Positions 59,819 through 64,000 of a stretch of 64,000 nucleotides of DNA are shown here, in pieces (the stretch's first letter is position 1; each line of letters opens with the position of its first letter). The notes below the pieces were generated by a model. That model worked only from the letters and a program-made list of their open reading frames with translations, was not told where the DNA came from and did not search any database. The translations under genes and the position numbers were made by a program. The stretch covers positions 1 to 64,000 of the forward strand of contig DUPR01000062.1 of the NCBI GenBank assembly GCA_012838205.1, in the 5' to 3' direction. This stretch comes from Methanobacterium sp. Its GTDB lineage: Archaea; Methanobacteriota; Methanobacteria; Methanobacteriales; Methanobacteriaceae.

Positions 59819-61605
59819 ACACTGATAATTCCAATGATGGTGTAAAACAAAAAGGCATGTTGGCCAATTTAAAAAGACTTTTGGGTTATCTAACCCGACA
59901 CAAGGTTCGTTTCACATTGATGGCCGTGATCATGGTTGCATATTCCATCACCCTGGCCATCATCCCCACCATCAGTGGTTTAATCATGAATATTCTTTCA
60001 GAAGGTTCAGGGACTTTAGCCGAGTTTATAAATATTTTAGCTGTCCTTATTATCGCTGTAATAATGTTCTGGGTTTTTGGAAACATATCACAGAGGATAC
60101 TGGCTGGAATAGCTCAGAAAGCACTCTACAATTTAAGGACGGAAATTTTCAGTAAGATACAGAAATCTTCCCTGAACTTTTTTGATAAAAGACCTATCGG
60201 GGAGTTAATGAGTAATGTAACCAATGACTTAGATGTGGTGGACCAGTTTTTGAGTGTTAGTTTCATGACTGTGATGCAGGCTATAATCACTGTGGTCATT
60301 GCCACAGTTTTCATGATCTTCATAAACCCCTACTTCACCGTCCTAACTTACGTAACTATTCTGGGCATGTTGGCCATTTCAGGACTTCTATCCCGGATAG
60401 CTGGACAGGCTTTCAGATTTTTGCAGGAACAGATGGCTGAACTTAATGGATATGCTGAAGAAAGGATGTCAGGCCAGAAAACAGTGGTGGCGTCCAATCA
60501 ACAGTGGCCATTTATTAAAGAATTTGATAAGATGAGTCAAAAAGTTGACAAAACCGGTGAAAAAGCACAACTTTATTCCATGGGTAACACTGCGGTTGCC
60601 CTAGTTTTCCAAAACTTGCAAAACATCGTAATATTCGTTGTGGGCGGATTTTTGGTGATTCAAAAGCAGGCCGCATTTGGAGATTTAGTGGCCTTTATAG
60701 GTTTCAGTTCAATACTGATGGCACCTTTAACTCAGATATTTGCCTTCTACAACCAGATCATATCAGCAGTAGTTGGTGCGGGTAGGGTGTTCTATATAAT
60801 GGACGAAAAAACAGAATTACTTGATAAAGAAGATGCTTCACCAATGCCTAAAATAGATGGCTATGTTGATTTCGTTGATGTTGATTTCAGTTACATTCCC
60901 GGCCATAAAATACTTAGAAATAACAGTTTCAGTGCCAATCCTGGCCAAATCATAGGTCTTTGCGGACCTACTGGGGCAGGAAAGAGTACCATCATGAATA
61001 TTTTAACCCGATACTATGACCTAGATTCAGGAGAAATAAAGGTTGATACTCACCGAGTAGATGAAGTTCAACAAGACACCTTACGGATTCAGATAGCACA
61101 AGTACTACAGGATCCATTCCTCTTCACGGATACCATTATGAACAACCTCAAATATGCCAGGAAAGGAGCCACTGAAGAAGACTGCATACAAGCGGCTAAA
61201 CAGGCTAATATCCATGACTTCATAATGCAACAGCCCCTGGGATACGGCACCGTATTACGGGGTGGTGGGGCCGAATTGAGCCAGGGTCAGAGGCAGATGC
61301 TAACTATAGCCCGGGCAATGGTTGCTGATCCCCGAATGCTTATTTTGGATGAGGCAACCAGTAATGTGGATACCAGGACTGAGAAAATGATCCAGGAAGG
61401 TCTTCTCAAATTACAAGAAGGTAAAACATCATTTATAATTGCTCACCGACTTTCAACAATACAAAACGCGGACCAAATACTCGTAATCAATGACGGGGAG
61501 ATAATTGAAAGGGGCACTCACCAGGAACTACTTGATATGAAGGGATTCTATTATAATCTCTACATGAGCCAGTTCCGAGGTAAAGTCAATGATGCCATTC
61601 CATGA
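59815..61605 (+). CDS. ABC exporter half-transporter, consensus-site subunit
   Basis: 596 aa, six helices plus ATPase. Walker A GPTGAGKST near 384, Walker B LILDEATSNVD with the catalytic Glu, and H-loop IAHRLS are intact, but the signature is LSQGQRQM rather than LSGGQ. The mirror-image defects of the two subunits leave one competent ATP site (this Walker A/B with the partner's LSGGQ) and one degenerate site. Overlaps the preceding gene by 4 bp. Multidrug or lipid export is likely in general terms. Confidence 0.93.
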   Translation: MNTDNSNDGVKQKGMLANLKRLLGYLTRHKVRFTLMAVIMVAYSITLAIIPTISGLIMNILSEGSGTLAEFINILAVLIIAVIMFWVFGNISQRILAGIAQKALYNLRTEIFSKIQKSSLNFFDKRPIGELMSNVTNDLDVVDQFLSVSFMTVMQAIITVVIATVFMIFINPYFTVLTYVTILGMLAISGLLSRIAGQAFRFLQEQMAELNGYAEERMSGQKTVVASNQQWPFIKEFDKMSQKVDKTGEKAQLYSMGNTAVALVFQNLQNIVIFVVGGFLVIQKQAAFGDLVAFIGFSSILMAPLTQIFAFYNQIISAVVGAGRVFYIMDEKTELLDKEDASPMPKIDGYVDFVDVDFSYIPGHKILRNNSFSANPGQIIGLCGPTGAGKSTIMNILTRYYDLDSGEIKVDTHRVDEVQQDTLRIQIAQVLQDPFLFTDTIMNNLKYARKGATEEDCIQAAKQANIHDFIMQQPLGYGTVLRGGGAELSQGQRQMLTIARAMVADPRMLILDEATSNVDTRTEKMIQEGLLKLQEGKTSFIIAHRLSTIQNADQILVINDGEIIERGTHQELLDMKGFYYNLYMSQFRGKVNDAIP

Positions 61606-61841
61606 AAGAATGGAAATAAAATGATTTCCTCTTTGTTTTTCTTGTTTCAATAATTGTTTTTTTTTTAATTTGTCTTTTATATTATTTTTTGGTAACATCA
61701 TTAAAAAAAATCGAATAAAATTAATCTAGATGTTGTTTTTGCTAGTTTTAATGCCACCAAAAAAAGTAATACTTATATTTAAAAAATTATTTAAACAATG
61801 ATGATCATATTATTATCACAAAAAGTAGGAGGCATTATGTT

Positions 61842-62234
61842 ATGGAAAAAGATTTAAAAAATTTGGTTTTAGGATTCAGGAAACATACTGGAAAAACTCA
61901 ACGCGAAATTGCACATGAATTGGATGTACCGTTATATATTGAGACTGCACTGGAATTAGGAACTTACAAAAAACCTACAGACCGTCTTGTAAATAAAATT
62001 GAGAATTTAACATCTGAATTAGACTATCATGACCTAATTCACATTGGAAGGGGCTATCGGATAATGGATGTCTTAGGTCCAGACTTCAAATATTTCCTAC
62101 GAGGTTTGGAACACGAAAGGGGTGTTGATCTTAACGAACTCAACAGTCTACCAAAAGAAGAGTTTTATCGAATTATAGGAAGCGTTAACTTAGATGAATT
62201 TGATGTGGTTAATGTAGGTAGAAAGCTTAATTGA
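61842..62234 (+). CDS. Small XRE-like HTH protein
   Basis: 130 aa. Residues 5-60 suggest a Cro/C1-type HTH (FRKHTGKTQREIAHELDVPL and a following helix). The rest (LIHIGRGYRIMDVLGPDFKY and beyond) is not recognised. GTAGGAGG precedes ATG by 9 nt. Another ATG at 61836, out of frame, also lies behind the SD and yields only a few codons. Transcribed alone; likely a methanogen-family regulator. Confidence 0.65.
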   Translation: MEKDLKNLVLGFRKHTGKTQREIAHELDVPLYIETALELGTYKKPTDRLVNKIENLTSELDYHDLIHIGRGYRIMDVLGPDFKYFLRGLEHERGVDLNELNSLPKEEFYRIIGSVNLDEFDVVNVGRKLN

Positions 62235-62542
62235 AGATTAAACGTAGCTTCTTTTCAAAAAAAAATATTTTTTTTCATTTTTTTTTAAATTATTTAATTA
62301 AGGAAGTTTTGCTAATATATTTAATAAATTCTACTGGCTTAATCTCAAATTAAAAAAAAATTTAATTTTTTCCAGATATATTATTTCATTAGACCCTTAA
62401 ACAGCCAAAAAAAAAAAAAAATGTTGAGATCTTCAAAATTATTGAATAAATTATTTAAATCCAATTCTAAACCTTAATTGCTATTATTACTATTTGTTGG
62501 TTATAATTGCATTTATTAAGGATTTTTTTTCCACTGGAATAA
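62235..62542. terminator. Convergent AT-rich terminator region
   Basis: About 300 bp between the HTH gene and hmdC, which converge. Contains T-runs on the plus strand (near 62262-62290) and a long A-run (62407-62420 region), a T-run for the minus strand. Such tracts are sufficient for archaeal termination. No ORF or RNA seen. Confidence 0.5.
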
Positions 62543-64000
62543 TCAAACCAAAGTAATTGACCCTTCTAACTTTTTTGAAATAGTTTTAACCAGCTTGGGA
62601 ATAGTTGAGGTGATTATGGTGTGATCTGCATTTCTTGAGGCTTTTGCATCGTCTGATGAAGCTCCAATGATATTAGGTTGTAATTCTTCACTTAAGATGT
62701 CCACAGTTACCTTTTCCACCCAAGGATCTGCATCACTGATGATGATCTCATCCATATCGTTGTTCAGTTCTTTGGCTAAAGCCCATGACACAAACCTACC
62801 ACCTAAAAGTGCAGTACTATTGCCAGTTAAACTCTCATGAATACCTTGGATTGTCCTTTCAACTTCCACTTTCTCATAGAGCGGTGAGTTGGGTAGTACT
62901 GCCCAATGAGCATCACCTATAGTAAAATCTCCTATTTTGACTGGGTAAACATTATCAGGACCAACTACTTTAATTGCACGGGCTAATGCCTCTAATTCTC
63001 CCCTTTGGATAGGTACGCTGGTTAAATCTTGCTTTAATTCTTCTTTAATTATTTTTATCACGCGAGGAAGCCCAAAATTCCCTTTTTTAGCAGTTCCAGG
63101 GCTGTAACCACACATGTACCCATGATGATTTTTGGGAAAACCAGTAATTATTGCATTAAGCCCAGCTCGCAGCCCTACACGGCACTCATCTTCATATGCC
63201 CCATTAGTGGCAACGATTTTACCTGGAACTAATATACGTGCCATTGCCACTGCCTTAGCAAAGCTGTCCAACCGGTCACTTGACTGGTTGAATGGCCCTC
63301 CCTCTAACACAAATACATCTGACCCTAATTCCAAGGCTTTCTCAAATCCAGTAATGAGATCTTCGTATCCATCACCAATGAACATAATTGCTTCAACACC
63401 TTTTCCATATTTTTTTGCAAGGTTTGCAATTTCTTCAGCCTCTTCCAAGGGTGCAGCATGACCTTCACCACCTTGTGCACTGGTGACATTAATTGCTACT
63501 GATGATGAACACTTAACCCAATCATCCCTTTCTTCCAATGCAGCTTCCTCTTTTTCTATTAACCTGGCATGAATCCGGTCTCGAGGACATCCTTTAAATG
63601 GCGGCCCTTCAGTGTAACATTGTCCTGGACATTTCACAATCTCTCTGGGGAATCTCATAGCCCCGCTCCTTCCGAAGTGGTCAAGATCTATAGGAACATC
63701 GGTTACTGCACGAACTTCTCGTATGATATCAATACCCTTCATGTTATTGGATTCTGCAATATCTGCAAAAGCATAAGCACACACATGGATGGAAGCCCCA
63801 ATCATATCAGCTAAAATGCAGTTACCTAGTAATTCATCCTTAGTTAAGTCAGATGCACAAGTACCCACCACGATCTCTGTAAGATCGCATCCTAAAGGGA
63901 ATTTTTTAAAATTCATTCCTAGTTTTGTTGCATCTTCAGTTGATAAATCAGAAATAGCATCCACCACATCATGGACATCAGTTTTTAATTTGCTTATCTC
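62543..64000 (-). CDS. hmdC: HmdC/HcgG-like FeGP-cofactor-associated protein (5' end outside window)
   Basis: Homologue of HmdC, a protein that co-occurs with Hmd ([Fe]-hydrogenase) and its iron-guanylylpyridinol cofactor genes. The exact reaction is not something I can state. Visible: VPIDLDHFGRSGAMRFPREI, CPGQCYTEGPPFKGCPRDRI (clustered Cys), SVAINVTSAQGGEGHAAPLE, GYMCGYSPGTAKKGNFGLPR. The frame stays open from GTG 63967 to the window end (EISKLKTDVHDV), so the true start is beyond 64000. It implies an Hmd system elsewhere in the genome. Confidence 0.72.
   Translation of the reverse strand, partial: EISKLKTDVHDVVDAISDLSTEDATKLGMNFKKFPLGCDLTEIVVGTCASDLTKDELLGNCILADMIGASIHVCAYAFADIAESNNMKGIDIIREVRAVTDVPIDLDHFGRSGAMRFPREIVKCPGQCYTEGPPFKGCPRDRIHARLIEKEEAALEERDDWVKCSSSVAINVTSAQGGEGHAAPLEEAEEIANLAKKYGKGVEAIMFIGDGYEDLITGFEKALELGSDVFVLEGGPFNQSSDRLDSFAKAVAMARILVPGKIVATNGAYEDECRVGLRAGLNAIITGFPKNHHGYMCGYSPGTAKKGNFGLPRVIKIIKEELKQDLTSVPIQRGELEALARAIKVVGPDNVYPVKIGDFTIGDAHWAVLPNSPLYEKVEVERTIQGIHESLTGNSTALLGGRFVSWALAKELNNDMDEIIISDADPWVEKVTVDILSEELQPNIIGASSDDAKASRNADHTIITSTIPKLVKTISKKLEGSITLV

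Overview
The window reads as a chromosomal segment of a pseudomurein-walled hydrogenotrophic methanogen of the order Methanobacteriales, most likely Methanobacterium (genus inferred, not proven). The grounds are an AT-rich sequence, archaeal information-processing genes (PAN, proteasome alpha, exosome, RNase P proteins, RpoP, L15e, L37Ae, prefoldin, KEOPS Pcc1), methanogenesis genes (mch, methylcobalamin-dependent metE, hmdC, DUF1890/DUF1894), and a pseudomurein precursor cluster of two Mur-type ligases, an MraY-like transferase and a CPS-like ATP-grasp enzyme. Translation starts are mostly preceded by GGTGA or GAGGTG type Shine-Dalgarno sites, and this was used to trim many starts.

Layout. 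1-1854: PAN divergent from an aMBF1-type Zn-ribbon/HTH protein. 1913-9961 (minus): DUF356, two small exported or anchored proteins (one with a POTRA/FtsQ-like look), a Mur ligase with a MurT-like zinc insertion, a second Mur ligase, pMraY and an ATP-grasp enzyme. 10264-11923 (minus): nikR, a PRMT-like methyltransferase and a hydrogenase maturation protease. 12306-23865: CBS protein, two tandem tRNA-Gly, TrkA, cobyric acid synthase, archaeal LonB, a DEAD-box helicase, two DUF5518 membrane proteins, PRPP synthetase, hypA-hypB, DUF354. 24011-29752: tRNA-Ala, an unknown polytopic membrane protein, DUF1890, DUF1894, a PPOX-like flavoprotein, then metE-thyA-mch, a C1/tetrahydromethanopterin block. 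29837-35053: GIN-domain lipoprotein, archaeal riboflavin synthase, CMD protein, an unlisted DNA-glycosylase remnant, GNAT-YoaP and a MATE transporter; several of these look acquired.

35264-43299 is a long plus-strand run matching the archaeal exosome/proteasome superoperon: L15e, COG1325, Rpp30, Pop5, PsmA, SBDS, Rrp4, Rrp41, Rrp42, L37Ae, RpoP (43 aa), Brix, Pcc1, prefoldin beta, DUF3194. It couples RNA processing and degradation, ribosome assembly and protein quality control.

43467-48040 is a Firmicute-flavoured module: a YhbD-type MerR-like regulator, two bactofilin-like proteins and an ABC-2 exporter, divergent from an ArsR repressor whose TATA region is a perfect palindrome. A bacterial-type LonA follows. 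50706-63967 is more accessory: Zn-ribbon protein, TPR protein, phosphoesterase, a decayed region with a T8G9 tract, a large beta-helix surface protein, an SDR/acetoacetate-decarboxylase-like pair, an asymmetric heterodimeric ABC exporter, a small HTH protein, and hmdC cut by the window end.

The strongest candidates for undescribed biology are the anchored proteins beside the pseudomurein ligases, the bactofilin/ABC/YhbD module with its two palindromes, and the DUF1890/DUF1894/membrane-protein operon. All function calls come from motif recognition by eye; no database search was run.
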